Notes: a model not told the origin generated them from the sequence alone. A stretch of DNA of 64,000 nucleotides from Arthrobacter_B citreus (GCF_042429235.1 NZ_JBHMBA010000009.1), one strand, 5' to 3'; shown: positions 44,916-54,615, counted from the stretch's first letter. Translations and numbers: made by a program.

Positions 44916-46262
44916 TTGCTAAGAACAACGGCGCTGACCCGGTATTTGGGGATGCTGGCGGTGGTGGCGGCAATGTTCGCCGCACTGCTGCTGTCTTCGC
45001 CTGCCGCTCACGCAACAACAGCAACACCCTCACCATCGGACAGCGCATCGGAAGGTGCATCGGACGGCCCCACGGATGGCGCGGAGTTTGCCGACCGCAT
45101 CAGCGGCGTGGTGCGGAACGAAGGCGCTCCGCTTGAAGGGGTGCGCATCACGGCCAGCGGCAACGGCTATGAAGGCGAAACGGAAACCGGCGCCAACGGT
45201 TCCTGGTCCATCGGCGTTCCCGAGCAGGGCGCCTACGAAGTGGAGCTTGATGAAAGCTCCCTTCCGGACGGAGTCGCGCTGGCGGAGGGCCAGCAGAATC
45301 CACGCACCGTAACCTTTGCGGGCACTTCCAACATCACCACTTTGTTCCTGTTGGGCGAGGGGATCGTCCTGCAGCAGGACAGTTTCATTTCCACCCTCAC
45401 CGAACGCGCAGTGGCGGGCCTAAGCTTCGGCCTGCTGCTGGCGCTAAGCGCCGTCGGGCTGTCCCTGATCTTCGGCACCACGGGACTGACCAACTTCGCC
45501 CACGGTGAGATGGTCACCCTGGGCGCCGTGCTGGCCTTTGGTTTTGCGGCGCTGGGACTGTCGGCCTGGATCGCGCTGCCGCTGGCGGTGCTTGGCGGCG
45601 CGGCCTTTGGCTACCTTCAGGACGGCGTGCTCTGGAAACCGCTGCGCCGGCGGGGCACGGGCCTGGTGCCCATGATGATCGTCAGCATCGGCCTGGCCGT
45701 CGCTGTTCGATACACCGTCCTCTTCTTCTTTGGCGGAGCCATGCAGCAGCTGCCGGGATCACAAAGCCCCACCCTCGAACTGGGACCGGTCTCCATTCCG
45801 CGGAACACCCTGATCTCGCTGTTCGTCAGCCTCGCCGTCATCCTGGTGGTCGCCCTGCTGCTGCTGCGCACCCGGGTTGGGAAGGCAACGCGTGCGGTGG
45901 CGGACAATCCGTCGCTGGCAGCGGCCTCCGGGATCGACGTCGACCGCGTGATCCGCCTGGTCTGGGTCATCGGCGGCGCGCTGGCGGCAATGGGCGGAAT
46001 CCTGTGGGCCTACTACCGGCCCGGGGTGTCCTTTAACATGGGCCAGCAAATCCTGCTGCTGATCTTCGCCGGCGTCACGCTCGGTGGACTTGGCACCGTT
46101 TTCGGCGCACTGATCGGCTCCGTGATTGTGGGGCTTTTCGTGGAGATATCCACAATCTGGCTTGAGGCGGACCTGAAGTACGTGGGCGCCCTGGTCATCA
46201 TGATTCTTGTCCTCCTCGTCCGGCCGCAGGGAATCCTGGGCCGACGCGAGCGCATAGGTTAG
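44916..46262 (+). CDS. livH: branched-chain amino acid ABC transporter permease with N-terminal carboxypeptidase-regulatory-like domain
   Basis: The start is a TTG supported by GGAGG 9 nt upstream. The 448-residue protein begins with a signal-like segment (about 1-35, AAHA end) and a Ser/Asp-rich linker. A beta-sandwich like the carboxypeptidase regulatory domain follows (about 60-140: ISGVVRNEGAPLEGVRITASG). The LivH permease then starts near residue 155, with GLSFGLLLALSAVGLSLIFG and TGLTNFAHGEMVTLGAVL. A fused external domain is not part of the E. coli form. It opens livH-livM-livG-livF. Confidence 0.92.
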   Translation: MLRTTALTRYLGMLAVVAAMFAALLLSSPAAHATTATPSPSDSASEGASDGPTDGAEFADRISGVVRNEGAPLEGVRITASGNGYEGETETGANGSWSIGVPEQGAYEVELDESSLPDGVALAEGQQNPRTVTFAGTSNITTLFLLGEGIVLQQDSFISTLTERAVAGLSFGLLLALSAVGLSLIFGTTGLTNFAHGEMVTLGAVLAFGFAALGLSAWIALPLAVLGGAAFGYLQDGVLWKPLRRRGTGLVPMMIVSIGLAVAVRYTVLFFFGGAMQQLPGSQSPTLELGPVSIPRNTLISLFVSLAVILVVALLLLRTRVGKATRAVADNPSLAAASGIDVDRVIRLVWVIGGALAAMGGILWAYYRPGVSFNMGQQILLLIFAGVTLGGLGTVFGALIGSVIVGLFVEISTIWLEADLKYVGALVIMILVLLVRPQGILGRRERIG

Positions 46263-46275
46263 GGGCTTAGCTCAG

Positions 46276-47256
46276 ATGGACTTCGTCAACATATTTCTCG
46301 GCGCTCTCAACGAGATCATCAGCCCCACCACGGCCGCCTACGCTCTGGCGGCCCTCGGGCTGGCCGTCCACTTCGGCTATACCGGACTGCTGAACTTCGG
46401 CCAGGCCGGCTTCATGGCGGTGGGCGCCTACGGCTTCGCCATTCCCATCCTGTCCTTTAACGCTCCGCTGCCTCTGGCCCTGCTGATCGCCCTGCTGGGA
46501 TCAGCGGTCTTTGCGGTCATCCTGGGCATTCCAACACTGCGTCTGCGCGCCGACTACCTGGCCATTGTCACCATCGCCGCCGCAGAAATCATCCGCTACA
46601 TCGTCACCACCACCGGTATGACACCCATTACCGGATCCGCCAACGGCCTGGCCGCCTTCACCGGCAGCTTCTACGCCCTCAACCCGATTCCGCCCGGCAG
46701 CTACAACATTGGCCCGTTCGGGCTGAACGAACGCGATGTCTGGGTCCGCGTCGTGGCCTGGGGGCTGGTCATCATCGCTTGCCTGCTGGTCTGGATGCTG
46801 ATCCGCAGCCCGTGGGGCCGCGTCGTCAAGGGCATCCGGGAGGACGAAAACGCCGTCCGGGCCCTGGGAAAGAACGTCTACGCGTACAAGATGCAGGCCC
46901 TGATCATCGGCGGCGCGTTGGGTTCGCTGGCGGGGATCATCTTCACCCTTCCGCGGGACGCGGTGCAGCCGGCCAACTACGGCACCGAGCTGACCTTCTA
47001 CCTCTACACCGCGCTGCTTCTGGGCGGCATGTCCACGGTGCTTGGGCCGGTCATCGGCGCCATGATTTTCTGGGTCATCCTGTCCGTGACGCAGGGACTG
47101 CTCTACGGGGCCATCGAAAACGGCTACATCACTTTCATCACCACTTCCCAGGCGGGGCAGGTTCGCTACATCCTTGTTGGTGTGGCACTGATGCTGCTGA
47201 TGATCTTCAGGCCCCAGGGCATCCTCGGAAACAAGAAGGAGCTGGCGTTCGCATGA
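46276..47256 (+). CDS. livM: branched-chain amino acid ABC transporter permease
   Basis: The 326-residue protein has about eight to ten helices and the LivM pattern. GYTGLLNFGQAGFMAVGAYGF lies near residue 35, then GIPTLRLRADYLAIVTIAAAE, and the EAA-like cytoplasmic loop is VVKGIREDENAVRALGKN near 185. It pairs with LivH to form the channel. It starts 13 bp after livH and its stop overlaps the livG ATG, so the four genes are one transcript. Confidence 0.94.
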   Translation: MDFVNIFLGALNEIISPTTAAYALAALGLAVHFGYTGLLNFGQAGFMAVGAYGFAIPILSFNAPLPLALLIALLGSAVFAVILGIPTLRLRADYLAIVTIAAAEIIRYIVTTTGMTPITGSANGLAAFTGSFYALNPIPPGSYNIGPFGLNERDVWVRVVAWGLVIIACLLVWMLIRSPWGRVVKGIREDENAVRALGKNVYAYKMQALIIGGALGSLAGIIFTLPRDAVQPANYGTELTFYLYTALLLGGMSTVLGPVIGAMIFWVILSVTQGLLYGAIENGYITFITTSQAGQVRYILVGVALMLLMIFRPQGILGNKKELAFA

Positions 47257-48308
47257 GTTCCCAGGCAAATGAACGCGGCAGCGGCAGGCGCGCGGGTGCC
47301 CATGCCGCGGAACCGGCACCGGAGACGGCGCAGAACGACGGCGCGGCAGACAACGAATACATGACCGACACCCGGCCCATCGCCGCTGACGGCGTTGGCC
47401 CGGGCTGCCGCAAGCGGGACCCCATCCTGGTGGCAAGGAACGTGACCCGCACCTACGGCGGGATCCACGCCGTCGACGTCGACCATGTGGAAGTGCCGCG
47501 CAATAAGATCACCGCCCTGATCGGCCCCAACGGCGCCGGTAAAACCACCCTGTTCAACCTCCTTACCGGCTTTGACACACCGCAGTCCGGGGACTGGCAG
47601 TTCGAGGGCCGGGACCTTGCCGGCGTGTCGGCCTACAAGGTGGCGCGGCTGGGGATGGTGCGCACCTTCCAGCTCACCAAGGTCATGGGCAAGCTGACCG
47701 TCATCGAAAACATGAGGCTTGGCGCTGCCTCGCAGCCGGGCGAATCCCTGTGGCGGGCTTTCCTGCCGCCCCTGTGGCGCAGCCGGGAACGGGAAATCAC
47801 CGAGCAGGCCGACGTGCTGCTGCAGAAGTTCAAGCTCGACACCAAGCGCGGGGACTATGCCGCTTCCCTGTCGGGCGGCCAGCGCAAGCTGCTGGAAATG
47901 GCGCGGGCGCTGATGGTCCGGCCGAAGCTGGTCATGCTCGATGAACCCATGGCCGGCGTGAACCCGGCACTGACGCAGTCCCTGCTGGATCACATCAAGA
48001 ACCTCAAGGCTGAAGGCATGACCGTCCTGTTCGTGGAACACGACATGCACATGGTTAGGCACATTGCCGACTGGGTCATCGTCATGGCCGAGGGCAAGGT
48101 GGTGGCGGAAGGCCCTCCGGGAGACGTCATGAAGGACCAGGCCGTGATCGATGCCTACCTCGGCGCCCACCACGACGTGGACCTCGGCGATTCCGAAGGA
48201 TTCGAGAAACTCGAGGCGGAACTGGAACATGATCCGGAGTCGTCCGTGGGCACCGAGCCCGACGGCGTCATCGGGCGACGGATTGACGAACGGAAGGAAC
48301 AGGCATGA
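47253..48308 (+). CDS. livG: branched-chain amino acid ABC transporter ATP-binding protein
   Basis: The 351-residue protein starts at the ATG overlapping livM. It has an unusual polar N-terminal extension of about 55 residues before the ATPase domain. Walker A is GPNGAGKTT (about 91-99), the ABC signature is LSGGQRK, and Walker B with the LivG-specific EPMAGVNP follows. The C-terminal acidic tail of about 50 residues is also longer than in E. coli LivG. An internal ATG near residue 37 could give a shorter form. It energises uptake with LivF. Confidence 0.93.
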   Translation: MSSQANERGSGRRAGAHAAEPAPETAQNDGAADNEYMTDTRPIAADGVGPGCRKRDPILVARNVTRTYGGIHAVDVDHVEVPRNKITALIGPNGAGKTTLFNLLTGFDTPQSGDWQFEGRDLAGVSAYKVARLGMVRTFQLTKVMGKLTVIENMRLGAASQPGESLWRAFLPPLWRSREREITEQADVLLQKFKLDTKRGDYAASLSGGQRKLLEMARALMVRPKLVMLDEPMAGVNPALTQSLLDHIKNLKAEGMTVLFVEHDMHMVRHIADWVIVMAEGKVVAEGPPGDVMKDQAVIDAYLGAHHDVDLGDSEGFEKLEAELEHDPESSVGTEPDGVIGRRIDERKEQA

Positions 48309-49051
48309 CCGCCGATGCATTCGAGGGCGACTCCGTCGTCAAGGTGAGCGATCTGGTGGCCGGCTACATTCCGGGGGTGAACATCCTCAACGGCTGCAGC
48401 ATTGAAGCACGGCGGGGAGAGCTCATCGGAATCATCGGCCCCAACGGCGCCGGCAAGTCCACGCTGCTCAAGGCCATGTTTGGGCTGGTGAAAGTGCACT
48501 CCGGGACCGTTGTGGTCCGGGGGCAGGACATCACCGGACTCAAGGCCAACAAGCTGGTCAGCCGCGGGGTTGGTTTCGTCCCGCAGAACAACAACGTCTT
48601 TTCCTCCCTGACCATCGAGGAAAACCTGCAGATGGGGCTGTACCAGGCGCCCAAGCGGTTTGCGGAACGCTTCGAGTTTGTCGCCGGGCTTTTCCCCGAG
48701 CTGCACAAGCGCCGGGCGCAGCGGGCCGGATCATTGTCCGGCGGTGAACGGCAAATGGTGGCCATGGGCCGGGCGCTGATGATGGAACCGGCGGTGCTGC
48801 TGCTGGACGAGCCCTCCGCCGGCCTCTCCCCCGTGAAGCAGGATGAGGCGTTCCTGCGCGTGCATGAAATCAACCGCGCTGGAGTATCGGTGATCATGGT
48901 GGAGCAGAACGCCCGCCGCTGCCTGCAGATCTGCGACCGCGCGTACGTGCTGGACCAGGGCCGCGACGCCTATACCGGCACGGGGCGGGACCTGATGAAG
49001 GATCCCAAGGTCATCCAGCTGTACCTGGGTACGCTCGCCGACACTGCGTAG
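48305..49051 (+). CDS. livF: branched-chain amino acid ABC transporter ATP-binding protein
   Basis: The 248-residue protein is the second ATPase of the Liv system. Walker A is GPNGAGKST near residue 46, the signature is LSGGERQ near 143, and Walker B ends in DEPSAGLSP, the LivF variant. Its ATG overlaps livG by four bases. It is the last gene of the operon and is followed by a strong terminator. The matching solute-binding gene lies beyond, on the opposite strand. Confidence 0.95.
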   Translation: MTADAFEGDSVVKVSDLVAGYIPGVNILNGCSIEARRGELIGIIGPNGAGKSTLLKAMFGLVKVHSGTVVVRGQDITGLKANKLVSRGVGFVPQNNNVFSSLTIEENLQMGLYQAPKRFAERFEFVAGLFPELHKRRAQRAGSLSGGERQMVAMGRALMMEPAVLLLDEPSAGLSPVKQDEAFLRVHEINRAGVSVIMVEQNARRCLQICDRAYVLDQGRDAYTGTGRDLMKDPKVIQLYLGTLADTA

Positions 49052-49074
49052 CAAATAAGCCGGCAGGACCGACC

Positions 49075-49114
49075 AAGAGAGCAGCCCCCGCCGGATGGCG
49101 GGGGCTGCTCTCTT
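49075..49114. terminator. bidirectional terminator between livF and the binding-protein gene
   Basis: An 18-bp perfect stem (AAGAGAGCAGCCCCCGCC with GGCGGGGGCTGCTCTCTT) encloses a 4-nt loop. It lies between convergent genes. Confidence 0.9.
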
Positions 49115-49141
49115 AGGTGGAGCTGTGGTTGCTGCCGGAGC

Positions 49142-50539
49142 CTAGAGCTTGCCCGATTCCGAGCGGCTCGGCAGCGGCGTGTTCTCGGCGTCGAACTGGT
49201 AGATGCCGATGAAGGCCTCTGTCGGGTCGCCGTTCTCATCGAAGGTGATCGGTCCGGAGTAACCGTCATAGTCGATGTCACCGCCACCGCGCAGGATCGT
49301 GACGCAGCCTGCGAAGTCGAAGCACTTCTCGCCCTCAGCCGACACACCCTGCAGTTCAGCCGCGATGGCCGTTCCGTCGGTGCTGCCCGCAGCTTCGGCG
49401 GCGAGTGCCGTCAGGGTGACGGCGTCATAGCTTTCGCCCGCGTAGGACCAGTCCTTGAGGGCCGGGTCAATGGCCAGCAGCGACTCCTTGAAGGCGTCCG
49501 AAGCGAACGGGCCGGGGATCGTTCCCTGGGCTCCTTCGAGGGTTCCCGGATCGAGATCCTCGCTGTAATCCGAGGTGTTGCCGTCCACGAAGAACATCTG
49601 TGTGGGGTCAACTCCCTTGGCGGTCAGCAGCGGAACGATGCTGGTGGCCTGCTGGAAGCTGATGACGACAATCGCGTCAGGCTTGGAGGCGACGACGGAG
49701 TCCACCTGGCTGCTGAACTGCGACTCCCCCTCGTTGAACATCTCTTCGGCAATGATCTGGCCGCCGGCCGATTCCACCGATCCCCGGATGTTGCTTGCCA
49801 GCCCGGTACCGTAGGCATCGTTCAGGACGATCATCCCGACGGTCTGGGCACCGCAGCCAATAATGTAATTGCCGAGGGTGCGTCCCTGCAGCACATCGGA
49901 GGGAGCGGTGCGCCAGTACAGGCCGTTGTCATCCCAAGTGGTGAAGTCCGGAGAAGTGTTGGCCGGAGAGAACTGGATGACACCGGCACCGGTGATCTGG
50001 CCAATGACGGTCTTGGAAACGCCAGAGGACGCGGCTCCGATAATGGCGCTGACGTTCTGGCTCAACAGGTCCGTCACGGACTGGGTGGCGATGTCGGTGG
50101 TGGTGTCGCCGGAGTCACGGTGGACGATCTCCACCGGCTGTCCCAGCACGCCGCCGGCGGCGTTAATGTCCTGGACGGCGAGATTGGTGCCTGCGATTTC
50201 CGGCGGGCCGAGGAATGCGAGTTCACCCGTGGTGGGCAGCAGCGTCCCGACCTTCAGCGGCGTGTCAGTGGTGCCGGTGGAGGCGGGCACTGCCGAGGGG
50301 TCGCCCTTTTCGCCCGGGTCCTTGCCCTTGCCGCCTTCGTTCGGCGGGCAGGAGACGCCGCCGGCGCTTGCGGGCGTCGATGCTGATTGCGTTCCCGTCG
50401 ATTCCGATGCGGGAGTGTCGGAATCCCCGCTGCAGCCGGAGGCAAACAGTGCCAGGCCCAGTCCCACTGCAGCGATTTTTGCCACCCGGCTGTAACCGTC
50501 CCCCAGGCCAAGGCGGCTCGTGGTGCGTAGTGCAGTCAT
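49142..50539 (-). CDS. livK: branched-chain amino acid ABC transporter substrate-binding lipoprotein
   Basis: The 465-residue protein has a signal peptide with an A-S-G-C lipobox near residue 36, a Ser/Thr/Pro linker, and a periplasmic-binding-protein type I fold. It shows VGTLLPTTGELAFLGPPEI and VQDINAAGGVLGQPVEIVHRD, GAASSGVSKTVIG, and the hinge DAYGTGLASNI. It probably feeds the convergent LivHMGF transporter, although it has its own promoter and opposite orientation. The ATG follows GGGGAGAAAA. Ligand identity (Leu, Ile, Val or another amide) cannot be fixed by eye. Confidence 0.92.
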   Translation of the reverse strand: MTALRTTSRLGLGDGYSRVAKIAAVGLGLALFASGCSGDSDTPASESTGTQSASTPASAGGVSCPPNEGGKGKDPGEKGDPSAVPASTGTTDTPLKVGTLLPTTGELAFLGPPEIAGTNLAVQDINAAGGVLGQPVEIVHRDSGDTTTDIATQSVTDLLSQNVSAIIGAASSGVSKTVIGQITGAGVIQFSPANTSPDFTTWDDNGLYWRTAPSDVLQGRTLGNYIIGCGAQTVGMIVLNDAYGTGLASNIRGSVESAGGQIIAEEMFNEGESQFSSQVDSVVASKPDAIVVISFQQATSIVPLLTAKGVDPTQMFFVDGNTSDYSEDLDPGTLEGAQGTIPGPFASDAFKESLLAIDPALKDWSYAGESYDAVTLTALAAEAAGSTDGTAIAAELQGVSAEGEKCFDFAGCVTILRGGGDIDYDGYSGPITFDENGDPTEAFIGIYQFDAENTPLPSRSESGKL

Positions 50540-50711
50540 AGAATTTTCTCCCCGATCGAAAGGCGGAGGCCTTTGATGCTGTTACCAGGTGTTCCTGATT
50601 AGAAGAAAAGCTAGTTGAATAATGAGTCAAACATAAGGGCCTTGGGTTACGTCCTTGTAACACTCATCACGTTCCGGTGCACCCCCACTTGCACCGGAAC
50701 GATGGTGCGGG

Positions 50712-51095
50712 TTAGAAGCTCACTCCGCAGCGCAGGATGACGTTGGCAAAGGGAGTGGCCTCCCCCGTCCGCACGATCAGCCGCACGGACGGGAGCATGG
50801 CCTTGAACTCCTCATGGGTTACCGTCTCCGGGCTCAGCTCCACTGCCTGGAGCCTTCGCTCGACGGCGGTGCCGCCGGCTTCCTCAGCCATCACCGACCC
50901 TTCCACCACGATCTCAGCCAGCAGCGCGTCAAGCACATCGGCGAAGGACGGAATGCCCTGGACAAGGGCCAGGTCGACTGCTTCGACGCCGTCGGGGATC
51001 GGAAGCCCGCAGTCGGCAATGACTACGAGGTGACCGTGGCCCAGTCGGCCGATGGCCGCGTTCAGGGGCGCGTTGAGGATGCCGGTTTTTTTCAC
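50712..51095 (-). CDS. rbsD: D-ribose pyranase
   Basis: RbsD interconverts the pyranose and furanose forms of D-ribose so that the sugar can be phosphorylated. The 127-residue protein begins MKKTGILNAPLNAAIGRLGHGH, whose early part contains the catalytic His. It continues with IADCGLPIPDGVE and ends with the conserved TGEATPFANVIL stretch. Its ATG overlaps the rbsB stop by four bases. It is the last gene of the rbs operon. No ribokinase gene follows in this window. Confidence 0.95.
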   Translation of the reverse strand: MKKTGILNAPLNAAIGRLGHGHLVVIADCGLPIPDGVEAVDLALVQGIPSFADVLDALLAEIVVEGSVMAEEAGGTAVERRLQAVELSPETVTHEEFKAMLPSVRLIVRTGEATPFANVILRCGVSF

Positions 51096-52033
51096 GAGGC
51101 GAAATCAGCCACGTTGTCTGCGTTCACGGTGGTCACCGGAACCGGGATGGTGGCTTCAACGGTTTCGCCGTCGAGCAGCTGGGCGAGGACCTCCACGGAG
51201 CGCTTGCCCAGTTCCGCGGGCTGCTGGGCAATGGTGGCCGTCATGGTGCCGTTCTGGATGGCGGTGAAGCCGCCCTCAGTGCCGTCAAACCCCACAACGC
51301 TGACCTCGGTGCCGGCGCGGCTGCCGAGGGCCTGGATGGCGCCCAGTGCCATTTCGTCGTTTTCGGCGAAGATGCCGGTCACACCGGGGTTGGCCTGCAG
51401 CAAGTTGGTTGCCACGTTCAGGGCTTCCGCGCGGTCAAAGTTGGCGGTCTGCTGAGCTGCGATCTTGATGCCCGGGTAAGCCTTGATGCCTTCGGCGAAA
51501 CCGGCGCCGCGGTCGCGGCTGGCGGAGGTGCCGGCGACTCCCTGCAGGATGATGATTTCGCCTTCCCCGCCCATGGCCTTGGCAAGCTCGTCGGCGGCCT
51601 GGCGGCCGCCGGCCTTGTTGTCGCTGGAGACCAGCGACTGGACCTCTGCTCCGTTGACCGTGCGGTCCACAGCCACCACCGGAGTTTCAGCGCTCAGCAG
51701 CGGGCTGATGGAGGCGGCGGCGGCGTCGGAGTCCACCGGGTTAATGATGACGCCTTCGGTGCCGGAGGTGGCCGCCGTCGCCAGCTGGTTGGTCTGGTTG
51801 GCGGAGTCGTTCTGGGCGTCCAGGACGTCCAGCTCCAGTCCGGCCGACTCGGCGGCTTCCTGCGCACCGTCACGCAGTTCAACGAAGAAGGGGTTGTTCA
51901 GGGTGGAGACAGCCAGCGTGACGGTTCCGCCGGTGGCTGCGGCGTCGTCGCCCCGGTTGCATGCTGTTGCGGTCAGCAGCAGGCCGAGGGACACGGTGAC
52001 GGCCGCGGTCTTGCGGGCAGAGGAGAACTTCAT
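51092..52033 (-). CDS. rbsB: D-ribose ABC transporter substrate-binding lipoprotein
   Basis: The 313-residue protein has a signal sequence ending in TATACNRGD, whose Cys near residue 25 probably carries the lipid. The mature part is a type I sugar-binding fold: VTLAVSTLNNPFFVELRDGAQEAA (start of the domain), LLSAETPVVAVDRTVNG, FAENDEMALGAIQALG and VVGFDGTEGG. These motifs match RbsB. It follows rbsC by 54 bp, with its own AAAAGGAAAT-type ribosome-binding site. It is the binding component of the transporter encoded by the adjacent rbsA and rbsC genes. Confidence 0.94.
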   Translation of the reverse strand: MKFSSARKTAAVTVSLGLLLTATACNRGDDAAATGGTVTLAVSTLNNPFFVELRDGAQEAAESAGLELDVLDAQNDSANQTNQLATAATSGTEGVIINPVDSDAAAASISPLLSAETPVVAVDRTVNGAEVQSLVSSDNKAGGRQAADELAKAMGGEGEIIILQGVAGTSASRDRGAGFAEGIKAYPGIKIAAQQTANFDRAEALNVATNLLQANPGVTGIFAENDEMALGAIQALGSRAGTEVSVVGFDGTEGGFTAIQNGTMTATIAQQPAELGKRSVEVLAQLLDGETVEATIPVPVTTVNADNVADFAS

Positions 52034-52087
52034 TGTTATTTCCTTTTGGTGAGGTGATGCGGTGGAGAGGGTAGTGGGTGGAGCTGG

Positions 52088-53086
52088 TTAATGGGTGGAG
52101 TTTTTCCGGCGCAGCGCGTCGGCGCCCACGGCGAGGGCAATGACCAGGCCGATGACGACCTGCTGCCAGAACGAGGAGACGTTCAGCAGGTTCAGGCCGT
52201 TGCGGATGACGACGAGGACCAGGGCACCGATGAGGGTTCCGCTGATGCGTCCGACGCCGCCGGCAAGGGATGCTCCGCCGATGACGACGGCGGCAATGGC
52301 GTCCAGCTCGTAGCCGGAGGCTGCCTGGGGCTGGGCGGAATCGAGGCGTCCGGACAACAGCAGGCCGGCCAGCGCGGCGAAGAGGCCGGACAGGGCGAAC
52401 ACGGTGACCAGGACCCGGCGCACCGGGATGCCCGACAGGCGTGCGGCTTCGGTGTTGCCGCCCACGGCGTACATGTACCGGCCGATCACGGTGTAGTTCA
52501 GGATCAGCGCGGCGGCGATTCCGGCAAGCACCAGCACCACGATGGGCATCGGGATCGGGCCCAGGTCTCCGCCAAGGAAGGACACTTCATCGGCGGTGGC
52601 GATGGGCCGGCCGTCGGAGAGGACCAGCGTCAGGCCGCGGGCAACGCTGAGCATGGCCAGCGTGGCAATGAAGGAGGGCAGCCGGCCGTAGGCGACGGCA
52701 AAGCCGCTGACCGCACCGCTGAGTGCGCCGATCAGGAGCCCTCCCACCAGTGCCAGCCAGCCGGGCATGTTTCCCTGCGAGAACATCCACGCCGATCCCA
52801 TGGCCGACAAGGCCGCGACCGAGCCCACCGAGAGGTCGATTCCGGCGGCAACGATCACGAAAGTCATGCCGAAGGCCAGGACGGCAATCACCGAGGCCTG
52901 GATGCCGATGTTCAGCAGGTTGGGGCCGGTGAGGAAGTCAGGAGTGGCGATGAAGAGCGCCAGGCCCAGCACCACCAGTCCCACCAGTGCTCCATTGTCG
53001 GCGAGGAACTTCTTTGTCCGCGCCCGGGTGTCCGGTGCCTGCTTGCGCGTAACCGTTTCCGGTGTCTGCACCGCTGCCTTGTTCAT
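52088..53086 (-). CDS. rbsC: D-ribose ABC transporter permease
   Basis: The 332-residue protein has a polar N-terminal tail (about 35 residues) followed by eight to ten helices. AFGMTFVIVAAGIDLSVGSV (about 95-114) and YAVGGNTEAARLSGIPV (about 217-233) are hallmarks of the RbsC family, as is the C-terminal GTLIGALVLVVIRNGLNLLNV stretch. It forms the homodimeric membrane channel. Its ATG overlaps the rbsA stop by four bases. Confidence 0.95.
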   Translation of the reverse strand: MNKAAVQTPETVTRKQAPDTRARTKKFLADNGALVGLVVLGLALFIATPDFLTGPNLLNIGIQASVIAVLAFGMTFVIVAAGIDLSVGSVAALSAMGSAWMFSQGNMPGWLALVGGLLIGALSGAVSGFAVAYGRLPSFIATLAMLSVARGLTLVLSDGRPIATADEVSFLGGDLGPIPMPIVVLVLAGIAAALILNYTVIGRYMYAVGGNTEAARLSGIPVRRVLVTVFALSGLFAALAGLLLSGRLDSAQPQAASGYELDAIAAVVIGGASLAGGVGRISGTLIGALVLVVIRNGLNLLNVSSFWQQVVIGLVIALAVGADALRRKNSTH

Positions 53087-54615
53087 GATCCGTCCTTCAT
53101 CAGTTGATCTTCCTGGTCACGCTGTACGTCCCGAACCGCCAGTGACATCACGGCGTCCTGGGTGGCGCCGTCGGCGTCGAGTTCACCGGCAATGTGTCCG
53201 CCGCTCATCACGAGGATCCGGTCGCTCATGCCCAAGACCTCAGGCAGTTCGCTGGACACCATGACGACGGCGCCGCCGGCGGCCGTGATCGCATTGATCA
53301 GTTCGTAAATTTCCACCTTGGCGCCGACGTCGACGCCGCGGGTGGGCTCATCGAGCAGCAGCACCGTGGACCCGGCCACGATCCAGCGGGCAAAAACGGC
53401 TTTTTGCTGGTTTCCGCCGGACAGTGATCCGACGGCCTGGTCCAGGCTGTGCATGCGGATCCTCAGCCGTTCCGCCACTTCTTCGGCCCGTTTCCGCTGC
53501 CCGGCAAAGTCCACGACTCCGGCCCTGGCCGTGGCGGCGAGGGTGGCGTAACCGATGTTGTCGTTGACCGCTGCCCCGAGCACCAGGCCCTGGACTTTCC
53601 GGTCTTCGGGCACATGGCCGACGCCGGCACGGATGGCCGCGCCAATGTCGGCTTTCGGCAACTGCTTTCCGCGGACACTGACGACGCCGGAGGCATAGGA
53701 GTCCGCACCGGCGATGGCCCGCACCACCTCGGTGCGGCCCGCTCCCATCAGTCCGGCGAGTGACACCACTTCGCCGGCGGCAACGGAGAAGGACACATCG
53801 TGGATCAGGCCCTTCATGGACAGGCCGCGGACTTCCAGCAGAGTGTCCGCCGGTCCGGTGAACTCGCGGCGGCGCGGGAACTGCTGGTCAATATCGCGGC
53901 CGACCATCAGGCGGACAAGTTCATCTTCATGCGTGTCCGCCGGAACCTCAGCGATGAACTTACCGTCCCGCAGCACGGACACCGAATCACCGATGGCGGC
54001 AATCTCATCCAGGTGGTGGGAGATGAACACCATGCCCACGCCCTTTCGGCGCAGATCCTCAACGACCGCGAACAGAGCGGCAATCTCGCGGTTGGTCAGG
54101 GCCGCCGTGGGTTCGTCCAGGATCAGCATCCGGGCGTTCTGGCTCAGCGCCTTGGCAATTTCCACCAGCTGCTGGCGGGCAATGCCAAGTTCCCCCACCG
54201 GCTGGTCCAGGTCCACGTCCAGGCCGATCAGGTTCAGCGCGGCGCGGGCACGGGACTTCATGGCACGGCGGTCCACCAGCCCGTATTTGCGCGGCATCCG
54301 CCCCAGGCAGATGTTCTCCGCCACGCTCATGGAACCCACCAGGTTCAGTTCCTGGTGGATGGTCGCAATACCCAGGGCCTCGGCAGCCTTGGTGTCCGGC
54401 AGCGTTACCGGCTTGCCGTCCACGAGGATGCGTCCGCCGTCGGGCTGGTAGACGCCGGACATCATTTTGATGAGCGTGGATTTACCGGCGCCATTTTCGC
54501 CCAGGAGCACCTGGACCTTGCCCGGACGCACGTGGACGGTAACGCCGTCGATCACCGTGACCGGACCAAAGGATTTGCTGACGCCTTCGAGCGTCAGGAT
54601 GGGGGTCTCGCTCAT
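53083..54615 (-). CDS. rbsA: D-ribose ABC transporter ATP-binding protein
   Basis: The 510-residue protein has two fused ABC ATPase domains. The first has Walker A GENGAGKST near residue 38 and signature-like GIARQQLVE, with Walker B ILDEPTAAL. The second has a degenerate Walker A, GLMGAGRTE near 291, but an intact signature LSGGNQQK and LLDEPTRGVDVGAK. This asymmetry is normal for sugar ATPases of the RbsA/MglA type. Its start overlaps the upstream lacI-type gene and its stop overlaps rbsC. Confidence 0.96.
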   Translation of the reverse strand: MSETPILTLEGVSKSFGPVTVIDGVTVHVRPGKVQVLLGENGAGKSTLIKMMSGVYQPDGGRILVDGKPVTLPDTKAAEALGIATIHQELNLVGSMSVAENICLGRMPRKYGLVDRRAMKSRARAALNLIGLDVDLDQPVGELGIARQQLVEIAKALSQNARMLILDEPTAALTNREIAALFAVVEDLRRKGVGMVFISHHLDEIAAIGDSVSVLRDGKFIAEVPADTHEDELVRLMVGRDIDQQFPRRREFTGPADTLLEVRGLSMKGLIHDVSFSVAAGEVVSLAGLMGAGRTEVVRAIAGADSYASGVVSVRGKQLPKADIGAAIRAGVGHVPEDRKVQGLVLGAAVNDNIGYATLAATARAGVVDFAGQRKRAEEVAERLRIRMHSLDQAVGSLSGGNQQKAVFARWIVAGSTVLLLDEPTRGVDVGAKVEIYELINAITAAGGAVVMVSSELPEVLGMSDRILVMSGGHIAGELDADGATQDAVMSLAVRDVQRDQEDQLMKDGS

